Counted from the stretch's first letter, positions 52,472-62,267 are shown. The stretch is DNA of 64,000 nucleotides from CAWCDJ01 sp963836015 (GCA_963836015.1 CAWIIF010000015.1:992001-1056000); one strand, 5' to 3'. The notes: generated by a model not told the origin, from the letters alone. Translations and numbers: made by a program.

Positions 52472-53791
52472 TCACTCAACTTTCTTCGGCGCGCGCTTCG
52501 CACGCAGTTCCCGCCAATCGCGAGTCGGATCGTCATCGGGGTCCGGCGTTTCCTGGGGCGGCCGGAGCGCCTCCGGAACGTGACGCAGGTTCACGCGGAT
52601 GCGGGTCCAGGTGGACGATCTCCCGCGCATGGAGTCCACCAGGATATCGTCTACGGCGAGCAGTGCGGACACTTCGGGGTATTTGCTCTTCCACCGCTCC
52701 AGGCCGGCCAGTGCGGCATCCCGATCGGGAGAGTTCGCCACCACCAGCAGCGGCATACGGGTGCGCGGCGCCTTCCGGGGAGCGGACTTGGCACGCGAAG
52801 GCATCACGCGCGGCGCCTCGCCCTCCATCTTCCGAAAGTGCGGCGGCCACGGCGCATCGGCGAGGCCCGCGGCCTGGTCTTTGTCGGCAAGCTCCAACAG
52901 CGGTTCGAGCGATCCAGGGGCGGAGTCCATGGCGGCGTGGGGGTCGCCCAGTTCCTGGAAGCGCCGCGGAACGGTGAAGATCGTGAAGTCGGCCGGCTCG
53001 CAGTCGGGAACCTCCTGCCAGTGAAGGGGAGTCGAGACACGGGCGTCGGGGAGCGGACGGACGGAATAGGCCGAGCAGGTGGTGCGGTCCTTCGCATTCT
53101 GGTTGTAGTCGAGGAAGACACCGTGGCGCTCTTCTTTCCACCATTTCGAGCTGGCCAGGGCGGGTACCCGCCGCTCCACGGCCCGCGACAGCGCCACCGC
53201 CGCGCGGCGGACCTCGCCAAAGGTCCAGCGGGGCTGGATGCGGACATTCACGTGCATCCCGCGCGAACCGCTGGTTTTGGGCCACCCGCGAAGACCCATC
53301 TCGTCGAGCAGCGCCTTCACTTCCAGGGCGACGGCGCGCACGTCTGCCCAATTCACGCCGGGGCCCGGGTCGAGATCGACGCGCAGTTCGTCGGGGTGAT
53401 CGAGATCGCCGGAGCGCACGGGATGCGGGTGCAGCTCGATGCAGCCTAGGTTGACGATCCAGGCGAGACCCGCGGCATCGTCGACGACCAGCTCTTCGGC
53501 GGTGCGGCCCGAGGGGAACGACAGCGTCACGGTTCGCAGCCATGGGGGCCGCTCCGCCGGTGCGCGCTTCTGATAAAAGGCCTCGCCACCGGCGCCGTTT
53601 ACGAAGCGCTTGAGCACGATGGGACGATCCCGGATTCCGGCGAGAGCGCCCGGCGCGACCGACAGATAGTAACGGACGAGATCGAGTTTAGAGACCTGAG
53701 CCTGCTTCGAGAAGTACAGCTTCGCGGGATGCGTGACACGGACCTCGCGTCCCTCAATCGAGAGCACTTCAATCGCTTCATCGCTGCCCAC
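52472..53791 (-). CDS. ligD: LigD-type primase-polymerase of non-homologous end joining
   Basis: This 439-residue protein has the AEP fold of the LigD polymerase domain: THPAKLYFSKQAQVSKLDLV at the start, KRFVNGAGGEAFYQKRAP, then ELRVDLDPGPGVNWADVRAV with the catalytic DxD, TSGSRGMHVNVRIQP, and FLDYNQNAKDRTTCSAYSVR. A C-terminal extension after residue ~300 includes RMPLLVVANSPDRDAALAGL. It adds nucleotides to broken DNA ends. The ligase is a separate convergent gene 28 bases away, so the LigD functions are split. No ku gene lies in the window. Confidence 0.9.
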   Translation of the reverse strand: MGSDEAIEVLSIEGREVRVTHPAKLYFSKQAQVSKLDLVRYYLSVAPGALAGIRDRPIVLKRFVNGAGGEAFYQKRAPAERPPWLRTVTLSFPSGRTAEELVVDDAAGLAWIVNLGCIELHPHPVRSGDLDHPDELRVDLDPGPGVNWADVRAVALEVKALLDEMGLRGWPKTSGSRGMHVNVRIQPRWTFGEVRRAAVALSRAVERRVPALASSKWWKEERHGVFLDYNQNAKDRTTCSAYSVRPLPDARVSTPLHWQEVPDCEPADFTIFTVPRRFQELGDPHAAMDSAPGSLEPLLELADKDQAAGLADAPWPPHFRKMEGEAPRVMPSRAKSAPRKAPRTRMPLLVVANSPDRDAALAGLERWKSKYPEVSALLAVDDILVDSMRGRSSTWTRIRVNLRHVPEALRPPQETPDPDDDPTRDWRELRAKRAPKKVE

Positions 53792-53886
53792 AGAATCAGA
53801 CTACACCGAAAGGCTAAGCCGTGATGGCATCGAAACGGCATTCGGCGCCGCCGCGATATACTGGCTTCGGAGGCTCGAGAGGGGCA

Positions 53887-55377
53887 ATGCCGGGATCTCG
53901 TTTCTCACGCCGGGACTTCGTTAGAGCCGCGGGCGCGATGGCGGGAGGGTCCTTAATCGGCGAGACCCTTAGCTGTGGCCGGCCGGCCGCATCCCACTCG
54001 AAAGAGGCCGCGGGGCCCGCGGATTACACGCTGACCATCGCGGTGAAGCCGGTGGAGCTGGCGCCGAATCGAATCATCTCGACGACCACTTATAACGGCC
54101 AATTCCCCGGACCGCTCCTTCGCTTCAAGGAAGGCACACCGGTCACCATCGACATCCACAACCAGACCGATACGCCCGAACAGCTGCACTGGCACGGGCA
54201 GTTTGTCCCCACCGACGTCGATGGCGCGTCGGAGGAGGGCACGCCGTTCATTCCCGCGCATGGAAGCCGCCGGATCCGGTTTGTTCCGAGGCCGTCCGGG
54301 CTGCGCTTCTACCATACCCACGTCCACGCGGGGCCGGATTTGAGCGCGGGACAGTACAGCGGCCAGGTCGGTCCGGTGTATATCGAGCCTCGGAATGACC
54401 CCGGCAATTATGATCGCGAAGTGTTCCTCACGCTGAAGGAATTCGAGCCGGTATTCAGCCGGGGCGGCGATATGGCGATGGATTTTCTGTCGCCGGCGGC
54501 GACGGTCAAGGACCTGAAAGATTCCGGTGAGAGCGCCATGAAAGCTTCGCTCGCCAAGGGCATGCCTCACGGATTCGAGGTGGGGTACGGCTCCTTCACG
54601 ATCAACGGGCGGATGCTGGGCAGCGGCGAGCCGGTACGCGTGAAGCAGGGCGAGCGGGTGCTATTCCACATTCTGAACGGGAGCGCGACCGAGATCCGCA
54701 GCCTCGCTCTTCCCGGACATACGTTCACAGTGGTGGCGCTCGACGGCAACCCGATCCCCCAGCCGGTGGCCGTGCCGGGACTCTGGCTGGGCACGGCAGA
54801 GCGCGTCTCCGCCATCGTCGAAATGAATCGCCCCGGGGTTTGGATCCTAGGCGATATGGCGGACGACGACCGGCAGCACGGCATGGGAATCGTCGTGGAG
54901 TATGCCGGCCGGAGCGGCAAGCCGCAGTGGGCCGCTCCCAAGCCGTTCCCCTGGAATTACGCGAAGTTCGGAGATCCGGGGAGGGCAGCGCCGCAGCCGG
55001 ACCAGGTCTTCGACATGACCTTCGCCAAGGAGAACGCGGCCGACAGCGGATTCAACCGTTGGACGATCAACGGCGTTGCATTTTCGGAAGACCGCATGCA
55101 GCCGATGTTTCGCGTGCAGCGGGGCAAGCGGTACCGGCTGCGCATGCGGAACGCGAGCGACGACATCCACCCGATCCATCTTCACCGGCACAGTTTCGAG
55201 CTGACGCGTGTGGCCGGGCAGCCTACATCCGGTGTGAGGAAGGACGTGGTCATGACCGGCGGCTACCAGGAAATGGAGGTCGATTTCGTAGCGGATAACC
55301 CGGGCCTCACGCTGTTCCACTGCCACCAGCAACTGCACATGGATTTTGGTTTCATGGCGCTCTTCGAGTACGTCTAG
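53887..55377 (+). CDS. Tat-exported multicopper oxidase (laccase-like)
   Basis: This protein has 496 residues from the ATG at 53887, preceded by GAGAGGGG; an earlier ATG at 53821 would bury the signal. The start carries a Tat motif (SRRDFVRAAGAMAGGSLIG). All copper motifs are present: LHWHGQFV, FYHTHVHAG, HPIHLHRHSF and FHCHQQLHMDFGF. The residue at the type-1 copper axial position is Phe, as in high-potential fungal laccases. It oxidises phenolics or metal ions at the expense of oxygen in the periplasm. No metal-resistance genes are adjacent. It converges with the esterase gene (4-base overlap). Confidence 0.92.
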   Translation: MPGSRFSRRDFVRAAGAMAGGSLIGETLSCGRPAASHSKEAAGPADYTLTIAVKPVELAPNRIISTTTYNGQFPGPLLRFKEGTPVTIDIHNQTDTPEQLHWHGQFVPTDVDGASEEGTPFIPAHGSRRIRFVPRPSGLRFYHTHVHAGPDLSAGQYSGQVGPVYIEPRNDPGNYDREVFLTLKEFEPVFSRGGDMAMDFLSPAATVKDLKDSGESAMKASLAKGMPHGFEVGYGSFTINGRMLGSGEPVRVKQGERVLFHILNGSATEIRSLALPGHTFTVVALDGNPIPQPVAVPGLWLGTAERVSAIVEMNRPGVWILGDMADDDRQHGMGIVVEYAGRSGKPQWAAPKPFPWNYAKFGDPGRAAPQPDQVFDMTFAKENAADSGFNRWTINGVAFSEDRMQPMFRVQRGKRYRLRMRNASDDIHPIHLHRHSFELTRVAGQPTSGVRKDVVMTGGYQEMEVDFVADNPGLTLFHCHQQLHMDFGFMALFEYV

Positions 55378-56519
55378 CGCGCAGGCGCGGCGGTGGGGTA
55401 CCCCTGCCATACATACTCCAGGGCCTCGGGTAGGGTCTGCTGCTTGACCGCGCGGTCGGTGTGACCGGCGTTGCGCGCAAAGACGAACTGATAATGATAG
55501 CCCTTGGCGGCCAGCACCTTGGCCATGTTCTCATTGGCGAGGACCCAGTCGTGCAGGTTGTCGCGCGTGATGAGATTGTCCCTGTCGCCGACCTCCATCC
55601 AGATACGGATCGGCTTGACGGGGGAGTTGGGGATGAGGTGTTCGTGGAACTCCCAAGCGCCGTGCGGCGTCTCGGGATTCGACGGCCACTGCTGGTTCAC
55701 ATAAGTGCCCGAGTAAGTGAGAACGCGGTGGTATAACTCCGGGTGATACCACGCCATGATCAGGGCGCACGAGCCGCCGGAACTGCCGCCCATCGTGGCG
55801 CGGCCCTCGGGATCCTTCGTCAGCTTTACGTTGTACTGCTTCTCCACGAGGGGCAGCACTTCTTTCTCGACGAACTCCGTGTAGAGGCCGGACATCGTGT
55901 CGTATTCCAGGCCGCGCTCGCTCCCCTGTGCGTCGCCGCTGCCGTTGCCGATGGAGATCGCGATCATCACCGGCACCCGGTGCTGGGCGATCAGATTGTC
56001 GAGAGCGGTGAACAGCGCCCGGTCGGGTCCGTCAGCCCCGACGATAAACGGCGCGGCGGTGCCCGGAACGTACTGTTTGGGCACGTACACGGCCACGTGG
56101 CGGGTGTAGGGAGCGGGATGGCTCGAGACCAACAACCTGGTCGGATCTGCGGGATCCGGCCTGGCAAAGGTGTTGGGCTCGCGGGCGATGCCGGGATAGA
56201 TCTTGCTGTCGGCCGATTCCATGGTGAAGGTATAGACCGTTCCCTGGGGCACGCCTTCCTGCGCCGTCATTTCGGGTGCGGGGTTATGGGTAGGGCCGAG
56301 GATGAAGTTGCCGTCGGACTTGGCCGGAGCATTCTCGCCGTCAGGCAGTTCCTTCGCCGTTACATAGCCGGCGGTATGAGGATCGCGGGTTGGCGGCGGC
56401 GGACGCCTGGGGCGAGTGGTCGCGGCTGGAGCCTGGGGCGTAGCCGGAGGCTGGGCCCCTGCCGGGTGTAAGCCTGCTGTCAGGCTGACGAGGAAAGCAA
56501 TTCCGGGAAGACGGAACAT
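55374..56519 (-). CDS. Secreted alpha/beta-hydrolase, enterochelin esterase (D)-like
   Basis: This 381-residue protein has a signal peptide (MFRLPGIAFLVSLTAGLHPA) and a Pro-rich stretch near residues 25-45. The esterase domain then shows VPQGTVYTFTMESADSKIYP, VAVYVPKQY, MIAISIGNGSG, the nucleophile elbow MGGSSGGSCAL, the acid in EVGDRDNL and the His in ARNAGHTDRAV. It is the IroE/Fes-like esterase family expanded in acidobacteria, probably acting on plant-derived acyl esters. It is transcribed alone. Confidence 0.88.
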   Translation of the reverse strand: MFRLPGIAFLVSLTAGLHPAGAQPPATPQAPAATTRPRRPPPPTRDPHTAGYVTAKELPDGENAPAKSDGNFILGPTHNPAPEMTAQEGVPQGTVYTFTMESADSKIYPGIAREPNTFARPDPADPTRLLVSSHPAPYTRHVAVYVPKQYVPGTAAPFIVGADGPDRALFTALDNLIAQHRVPVMIAISIGNGSGDAQGSERGLEYDTMSGLYTEFVEKEVLPLVEKQYNVKLTKDPEGRATMGGSSGGSCALIMAWYHPELYHRVLTYSGTYVNQQWPSNPETPHGAWEFHEHLIPNSPVKPIRIWMEVGDRDNLITRDNLHDWVLANENMAKVLAAKGYHYQFVFARNAGHTDRAVKQQTLPEALEYVWQGYPTAAPAR

Positions 56520-56623
56520 GACGAACTCCTTAGGGTTGAAGAGAACTCGGGAAATTTCCTCACCGATCTTACCTCAACTGGGTGTCCGCCACGCCAGGCT
56601 CCGGACGGCTCCACCACCACCCG

Positions 56624-57826
56624 CTACCCCGCGGCTTTCTCCGCCATGGCCACGATTTCGGAGCCGATGGCCAGCGAAGCGGTGGCAGCCGGACTCGGGG
56701 CGTTCAGTACGTGCAGGGCGTTCGGCCGCGCGATGAAGCGGAAATCGTGGACCATCTCTCCTTCCGGCGCGATGGCCTGCGCCCGGACGCCGGAGCCGCC
56801 CGTCGTCAGGTCCTCCGCGCGGATCTCGGGGACCAGCCTTTGCAGCGAGCGGCAGAACAGCTCGCGGCTGAAGGAGCGCCGCAGCTCGTACCACGCCATC
56901 GAAGGATACCTGCGCAGGAAGCGCCAGAACCCACCGTAGGAGAGCGCGTCGAACAGGTCGGGCAGGCTGATATCGGATTTGCGATAGCCTTCGCGGGCGA
57001 ATGCCAGCACCGCGTTCGGCCCTGCTTCGATGCCACCGTGAATCAGCCTGGTGAAGTGCACGCCCAGGAAGGGAAAACTCGGATCGGGCGTGGGGTAGAT
57101 CAGGTGCCGGACCAGGCTCTGGCGCTCCGGCTTCAGCTTGTAATACTCGCCGCGGAAGGGCAGGATGCGCATGTCGCGCCGTTCGCCCGCCAGCTCCGCC
57201 ACGCGGTCGCAGTGCAAGCCCGCGCAGTTGATGAGGAAGTCGCCTTCGAAGGCGCCGGCCGGAGTTTCCGCGACCCATCCCTTGCCTGATGCACGCAGGC
57301 GCTCCACCCGCGCGCCGGTTTGGACCCGGGTGCCGCGCGCGGCCAGTTTGGCCACCAGCGTCTCGCACACCTTCGGATAATCGACGATGCCTTCCTGCGG
57401 AACCCGCAGCGCCGCCACGCCGCCCACGTGCGGCTCGATCTCGCGCATGGCCTCGCGTCCCAGCCACTCGAGCCCTTCCAGCCCATTGGCCGCTCCGCGC
57501 TCTTCGAGCCCGCGCAGACGCGGAACTTCGCTCTCGTCCGCCGCCACCACCAGCTTGCCGCAGACATCGTGCGGCACTCCGTTCTCCTGGCAGAACGCCA
57601 CCATCTGCCGGATTCCAGCCACGGCCAGACGGGCCTTGGTGGAGCCGGGCTTGTAATAGAGCCCGCAATGGAGCACGCCGCTGTTGTGGCCGGTCTGGTG
57701 CCGGCCCACGGTGCTTTCTTTCTCGAGCACGGTGACGCGTGCTCCGGGGAATCGCTCGCCCAGGCGGAAGGCGGTGGCCAGGCCGACGATGCCGCCGCCG
57801 ATCACAATTACATTTCGGGAATTCAC
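56624..57826 (-). CDS. lhgO: L-2-hydroxyglutarate oxidase
   Basis: This 400-residue FAD oxidoreductase of the DAO fold begins NVIVIGGGIVGLATAFRLGE (FAD loop), then STVGRHQTGHNSGVLHCGLY, which is diagnostic of LhgO/YgaF. It continues with FLINCAGLHCDRVAELAG, YPTPDPSFPFLGVHFTR and IARPNALHVLNAPSPAATAS. It oxidises L-2-hydroxyglutarate to 2-oxoglutarate, passing electrons to quinone, as metabolite repair. The length is normal. It sits 33 bases downstream of the kinase gene on the same strand and may be read from it. Confidence 0.93.
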   Translation of the reverse strand: MNSRNVIVIGGGIVGLATAFRLGERFPGARVTVLEKESTVGRHQTGHNSGVLHCGLYYKPGSTKARLAVAGIRQMVAFCQENGVPHDVCGKLVVAADESEVPRLRGLEERGAANGLEGLEWLGREAMREIEPHVGGVAALRVPQEGIVDYPKVCETLVAKLAARGTRVQTGARVERLRASGKGWVAETPAGAFEGDFLINCAGLHCDRVAELAGERRDMRILPFRGEYYKLKPERQSLVRHLIYPTPDPSFPFLGVHFTRLIHGGIEAGPNAVLAFAREGYRKSDISLPDLFDALSYGGFWRFLRRYPSMAWYELRRSFSRELFCRSLQRLVPEIRAEDLTTGGSGVRAQAIAPEGEMVHDFRFIARPNALHVLNAPSPAATASLAIGSEIVAMAEKAAG

Positions 57827-57859
57827 GGTCGCTACTTCGAGTGTAGCCCGCCCCGGAGT

Positions 57860-60800
57860 TTACTGCTCTTTGAACGAGAAGTTGCCGATCCGGACATCTT
57901 TTGGAAAGACGATCTTCGCGCCCTTGAAGTCGCCCGGAGTGACGCTGACCTGGTGCCAGGAATCCCCGCTGCGGACCTCGTGGATGATGCGGCCTGCTTC
58001 GACGATCACCTGGAAAGTCAAGGTGCCGTCCCGCTCATCTTTGCTGATATCGGTCTTGGACCCGCCGCGTGGTTGAAACGCTTTCTTCTGGAGCTCGAAA
58101 GCCCTGGTGGCCCCGCCCGCGCCCTCGACGGTCCACTGAATGGACTTGCCACCGCTCAAGAAATTGCCGGTCGGCACCGGCAGCGTGAACTGATAGCGGC
58201 CGATCAGGCCGCCGCAGGGCAAAGTGGAGTCGTTCGCAGGAGTGTACCAGGAGTGATCCTGGGCCCAGCCGTTCTTGGTCAAATCGCCCGTGCCGCAGGT
58301 CTGTACGACTCGTGTCGGCTGCACCACGATCCGTTTCAGATCGAAGTTCTCGTGACGAGTCTCGCCAGGAGTCACGGAAACGCTCTTTGTTAGTTCCTGG
58401 AATCCCGGCGCCGTCGCGGTCACAGTGATCTGCGATTCCGCGCAGGTGGCGGTCGCAATGGAGCCTTTCGTCTGGCCGCATGTCCACGAGAATTGTGTGC
58501 CGGGCTGGCCGCCGGAGAGCGTTACTGTGCCAGCGTTCGGCGCCATATTTGCGTCGGCGTCCGTGATTGTGACGGTCCCGTTAGCGACGAAGCCTTTCTG
58601 GATCGTCGTAGGCTTGTACCGCGGCGGGTTCTTCAGCTCGATAGTGTGTTCTCCCGGTGTGATCTTTCCGAAACGGGCACTCCCATCGTCGCCGGCGACG
58701 CCAAGTTGCGTTCCGTCCAGGACGATTTGGGTTTTCGGAGGCAGACCTTGGATCGCCAGCGTTGCGAACTGCGGGACCGGGGTCAAGACAATCTTAACTG
58801 CCGCGGTCTGGCCCTTGTTCACCTCCACGTCCTGCTCAGCCGAAGGTTCGTAACCGTCGGCAGTCACCTTCAGCTTGAAGTGCTTCACGGGAAGCCCAAG
58901 GATGCTTATTGACCCATCGCGGACCTTCCGGGTATACGCTTTGCCATCCAGGAGTACCTGAAAGTTGTTCAAGCCGGTCGATACGGTCAGGCCGCCCACG
59001 TTGCGGTCCGATGTCAGGCTGATCCAGAGAGCGGGATGCCGGTCCGAACCCACTGTAAAACTGCGTTGTTCCTTGTCGGTTCCCACCGCGACTTCATGGG
59101 ACTGCCGCGGGAGACCCGCGAACTGATAGACTCCGTCGGCGCCCGCCGTACCCGGTGTTTTGTCCACGGCAACCGAGGGCAGGGCGCTGCTTCCGGTGAT
59201 CCGCAGCATCGGTCCGAGTGCGGTTGCCGCATAAGCGACTACCTCCTTCGCCTGGATCGGTCCTTTGAACTCGGGCGGCTTCCCTGGAGCCGCAACGAAT
59301 TCGAAACGAGCCTCCATGCCCCGGTCCGTCACGGTTAGGGTGTGGTCGCCGGGCTTGAGATCATCGACCACATATTCCGACTGATCGAAGCTGGCTTCCG
59401 GACGGTCGTCCAGGTGGATCTTGGCGGTCGGCACATCGGTGCTGATGTGAAGAGCGGTATCCAGCGGCAGCAGCTCCGGCAGGGCCTGGTTGAGACCGGT
59501 GGCCGGGACCGAGACGGTACCGTGGTAGGTCTCGTAGCCGTCGCGCGAAACCTCGACCGTGTAGGCTCCTGGGGCGAACTCGGACTCCAGGTTACCGTCG
59601 GGTTTGCCCACGACGCTTCCCACGGTAATGGTCGCGCCGGGTGTTGCCGATTTGAGTACGAGCCGCGCTTTCAGCGGAGCGGAAGGGAGTTCTGTTTTTT
59701 TGCCGGATTTGAGATAAGTGACCAACAGCCCTGCTGAGATCAGTAGCACGCAACCGGCGCAGGCGGCCGTAATGGGCCACATTCCTGGGCGGGTGCCCCA
59801 TCGCCAGGCAGCGCGCGTTCGCGCGGGGAGGGATTTCGCGGTTTCGGTCAGGACAGCCAGGCTGCGCTGGATCAAGCCTGGGGGCTTCGGGCCGGCGGGC
59901 GCGGCCTTAGGCGCCGGCGCGGCGGCCGGTCCTGAAGCCATCGTGGCTGCCGGTCTTAGCGGCGGCAGCGGATCCTGGCGCGTGCCGACGGGCGGCGAAA
60001 TGGGGAGGGTCTGATCCTTCGTAGCAAAGGCCGCTCGGGATCCTTGGGGCTTGTAGGCTACCGGCTGCCCGGTGGCCGTGGCCGGGACAATCGTGGAGGC
60101 CGGCCCGCCGCCTGGAACCGTGGTCGGAGCCGCAGCCGGAACCATGGGTGCCGGGACTCCCGCAAGCCGCGCCACGCGCTCAATCTCCTGCGAGAGCCCA
60201 GGCTGCTGAGGATCTGCCGTGAGCAGCATCTCCCACTGTTCCAGGGCTTCCTGAAACTGGCCGTGCTCCTCGTGCGAGCGGGCTTTCGCCGCCACTCCGC
60301 TGGCCAGCGCGAGCTGATCCCGAACGGGCCGCGCCCACTGCTCGAACAACGGCTCGCTGGGGAACTCCTGGATGGCTCGCTGCAGCACTTCCAACTTCTT
60401 CGCCAACTCGGGCTGGGCGTCCACTTCGCGTGTCAGCTCGGCCATCCTGGCGAGGGAGCCGCAGCGCCAGTGGGCTTCCGCGGCAAGCTTCAAGGCTTGC
60501 GGAACGGGATGTCCCGGATATTTGGCGATGGCCTCCTTGCACAACTCGAGGGCCCGCTTATAGTTACCGGCCCGTGTGCAAGCCGGCACTTCAACTTTGA
60601 CCTGCTCGATGGCCGCGCGCGCCGATTGCACCAGGTCGAGGAAGTTCGAGTAGTTCGCTCCGTTGTCCGGAACCGTCGTATCGGGAGCCTTCGCCTCCAG
60701 CTCCAGCACCCGCTCGATCTTCGCCGCCGCCGTGTTGAATTCCGCGTTCTGCCACGCTTCCTTCGCGGCGCGATACAGGTCGTCCTTTTCCTGCCGTGCC

Positions 60801-62119
60801 GCGCGGTAGGCCTGCTCGCGACTTTCCAGTTCCTGCAGCATGGCGGCCGCTTGCGGGTCGCCCGGCCGGAGCTCCAGCACGTTGTGCAGCAGTTGCCGTG
60901 CCCGGCCAAAGGCGTACTGCTTCACGGCCTCATGCGCCAGTTTCAGCCACTCACCGATATCCCGCTGTGCCGTTTCCGCCTGAATGGCCGTACGGAGTTG
61001 GGTAGCCTCCTCGTTGCCCGGGTCCATCTTGAGGGCGGAATCGACATTCTGCAGTGCCAGTGCGTACTCTTCTTCGGCCAGGCCCATTTTGGCGCGATCG
61101 AGCAGATCGCGCACCTTGGTGCGGCGCATCGCCTCGTCGATCTGCTTTCGCAGCGGCGCGAGCGCCACGTCGATGTGGCCGGAAGCTTCGAGGTCGCTCA
61201 GAATCTCCGTCGCCATCTCGTACTTTCCCTGTTCGAAAGCCTTGATGGCCCGCTGGATGCGAGGCTGGATGCGGGTAGGGTCAAGCGCCGGAATCGCCTC
61301 GCCTCGCAGCGCCTTCCAGAGCGTATCGGAGAACTCGATCGCGCTCGCGTAGCGGTGGCGGGGCTCTTTGGCCAAAGCCTTGTGGACTACCCGGCTTACG
61401 GTCTGGCTGATGGCAGGGTTCAGGTCGTAGATGGGCTGCGGGACTCCATGAAGGATGGCTTCAAAAAGCTCTTCGTTGTTTCTCCCCTGGAAGGGCTTGA
61501 CGCCGCCCAGAGCCTCATAGCACAGGACGCCCAGCGCGAAAATATCCGATGCCGGGGTGCATTCCTGGCCGGAAATCTGTTCCGGCGACATGTAACTGAT
61601 GGTGCCCTTGAGACCGGTCTCGGTCTGGGCACTCACCAAATGGGCTATGCCGAAGTCGATCAGTTTGACGGAGTTGAAATCCAGGACGAAGATATTGCTC
61701 GGCTTGAGATCGCGATGCACCAGGCCGGTGTCGTGGATCGCCTGCAGCCCGCGGCAGGTCTGCGAGAGGATGTCGCCCAGGCGCTCGGCGGAAAGCTGCT
61801 GCCCGGGGGTGTGCAGCATCTGCTCCAGGGTCATGCCTTTCAACAGCGGCATGACGAAGAAGGGCTTCACTACCCCGGCGTCCTCGAACTCGCCGATATC
61901 GAAGATCTCGATGATGTTGGGGTGGTGCAGGTTGGCCAGGATGCGCCACTCTTTATAGAACATCTCGATGGCGCTGCGGCCCTGGATATCGCGGACCGTC
62001 TTTAGCGCCACCTCACGGCCTACGACGTTGTCGTAAGCCCTGTAAACGAGACCCATGCCCCCATGGCCTACCAGGCCTCGGATCTCATACCGGGCGTTAA
62101 TAGTCGCGGATGCCTGCAT
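57860..62119 (-). CDS. Giant Ser/Thr protein kinase with TPR-like and PEGA repeats
   Basis: This protein has 1419 residues from the ATG at 62119 (MQASATINARYEIRGLVGHG); an ATG at 62212 with AAAGG upstream is possible. The kinase domain spans about 10-270: GHGGMGLVYRAYD, VALKTV Lys, VHRDLKPSNIFVL, LIDFGIAHLVS and TISYMSPEQISG. Residues ~280-640 are helical, TPR-like repeats, then a Pro/Ala linker and one membrane helix near 775-795 (ITAACAGCVLLISAGLLVTY). Outside are several PEGA beta repeats (ITVGSVVGKPDGNL..., VEVSRDGYETYHGTVSVPAT) and a ~110-residue C-terminal domain. It may couple an envelope signal to a cytosolic kinase. It is a Hanks-type kinase beyond doubt; the targets are unknown. Confidence 0.93.
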   Translation of the reverse strand: MQASATINARYEIRGLVGHGGMGLVYRAYDNVVGREVALKTVRDIQGRSAIEMFYKEWRILANLHHPNIIEIFDIGEFEDAGVVKPFFVMPLLKGMTLEQMLHTPGQQLSAERLGDILSQTCRGLQAIHDTGLVHRDLKPSNIFVLDFNSVKLIDFGIAHLVSAQTETGLKGTISYMSPEQISGQECTPASDIFALGVLCYEALGGVKPFQGRNNEELFEAILHGVPQPIYDLNPAISQTVSRVVHKALAKEPRHRYASAIEFSDTLWKALRGEAIPALDPTRIQPRIQRAIKAFEQGKYEMATEILSDLEASGHIDVALAPLRKQIDEAMRRTKVRDLLDRAKMGLAEEEYALALQNVDSALKMDPGNEEATQLRTAIQAETAQRDIGEWLKLAHEAVKQYAFGRARQLLHNVLELRPGDPQAAAMLQELESREQAYRAARQEKDDLYRAAKEAWQNAEFNTAAAKIERVLELEAKAPDTTVPDNGANYSNFLDLVQSARAAIEQVKVEVPACTRAGNYKRALELCKEAIAKYPGHPVPQALKLAAEAHWRCGSLARMAELTREVDAQPELAKKLEVLQRAIQEFPSEPLFEQWARPVRDQLALASGVAAKARSHEEHGQFQEALEQWEMLLTADPQQPGLSQEIERVARLAGVPAPMVPAAAPTTVPGGGPASTIVPATATGQPVAYKPQGSRAAFATKDQTLPISPPVGTRQDPLPPLRPAATMASGPAAAPAPKAAPAGPKPPGLIQRSLAVLTETAKSLPARTRAAWRWGTRPGMWPITAACAGCVLLISAGLLVTYLKSGKKTELPSAPLKARLVLKSATPGATITVGSVVGKPDGNLESEFAPGAYTVEVSRDGYETYHGTVSVPATGLNQALPELLPLDTALHISTDVPTAKIHLDDRPEASFDQSEYVVDDLKPGDHTLTVTDRGMEARFEFVAAPGKPPEFKGPIQAKEVVAYAATALGPMLRITGSSALPSVAVDKTPGTAGADGVYQFAGLPRQSHEVAVGTDKEQRSFTVGSDRHPALWISLTSDRNVGGLTVSTGLNNFQVLLDGKAYTRKVRDGSISILGLPVKHFKLKVTADGYEPSAEQDVEVNKGQTAAVKIVLTPVPQFATLAIQGLPPKTQIVLDGTQLGVAGDDGSARFGKITPGEHTIELKNPPRYKPTTIQKGFVANGTVTITDADANMAPNAGTVTLSGGQPGTQFSWTCGQTKGSIATATCAESQITVTATAPGFQELTKSVSVTPGETRHENFDLKRIVVQPTRVVQTCGTGDLTKNGWAQDHSWYTPANDSTLPCGGLIGRYQFTLPVPTGNFLSGGKSIQWTVEGAGGATRAFELQKKAFQPRGGSKTDISKDERDGTLTFQVIVEAGRIIHEVRSGDSWHQVSVTPGDFKGAKIVFPKDVRIGNFSFKEQ

Positions 62120-62235
62120 GACTGGATAGTGACTCACTTTATATAGAAATTGCGCGAAAGCCAATGGTTTTCGGGACAATTGATCGGGCGCGAGGTGTGA
62201 TTTGTGATACATTTCACCTTTCGCCCCCGTACGGG

Positions 62236-62267
62236 CCGATCGTATAGTACTTGGGTACTACGATCGG
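62236..62267. promoter_or_regulatory. Long dyad in the kinase/xdhC divergent region
   Basis: CCGATCG-TATA-GTAC (62236-62250) faces GTAC-TA-CGATCGG (62255-62267) across a TTGG loop. The arms match at 13 positions with a two-base bulge. It lies between the divergent starts, in the 216-base spacer, and is a good candidate operator or hairpin. Confidence 0.55.
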
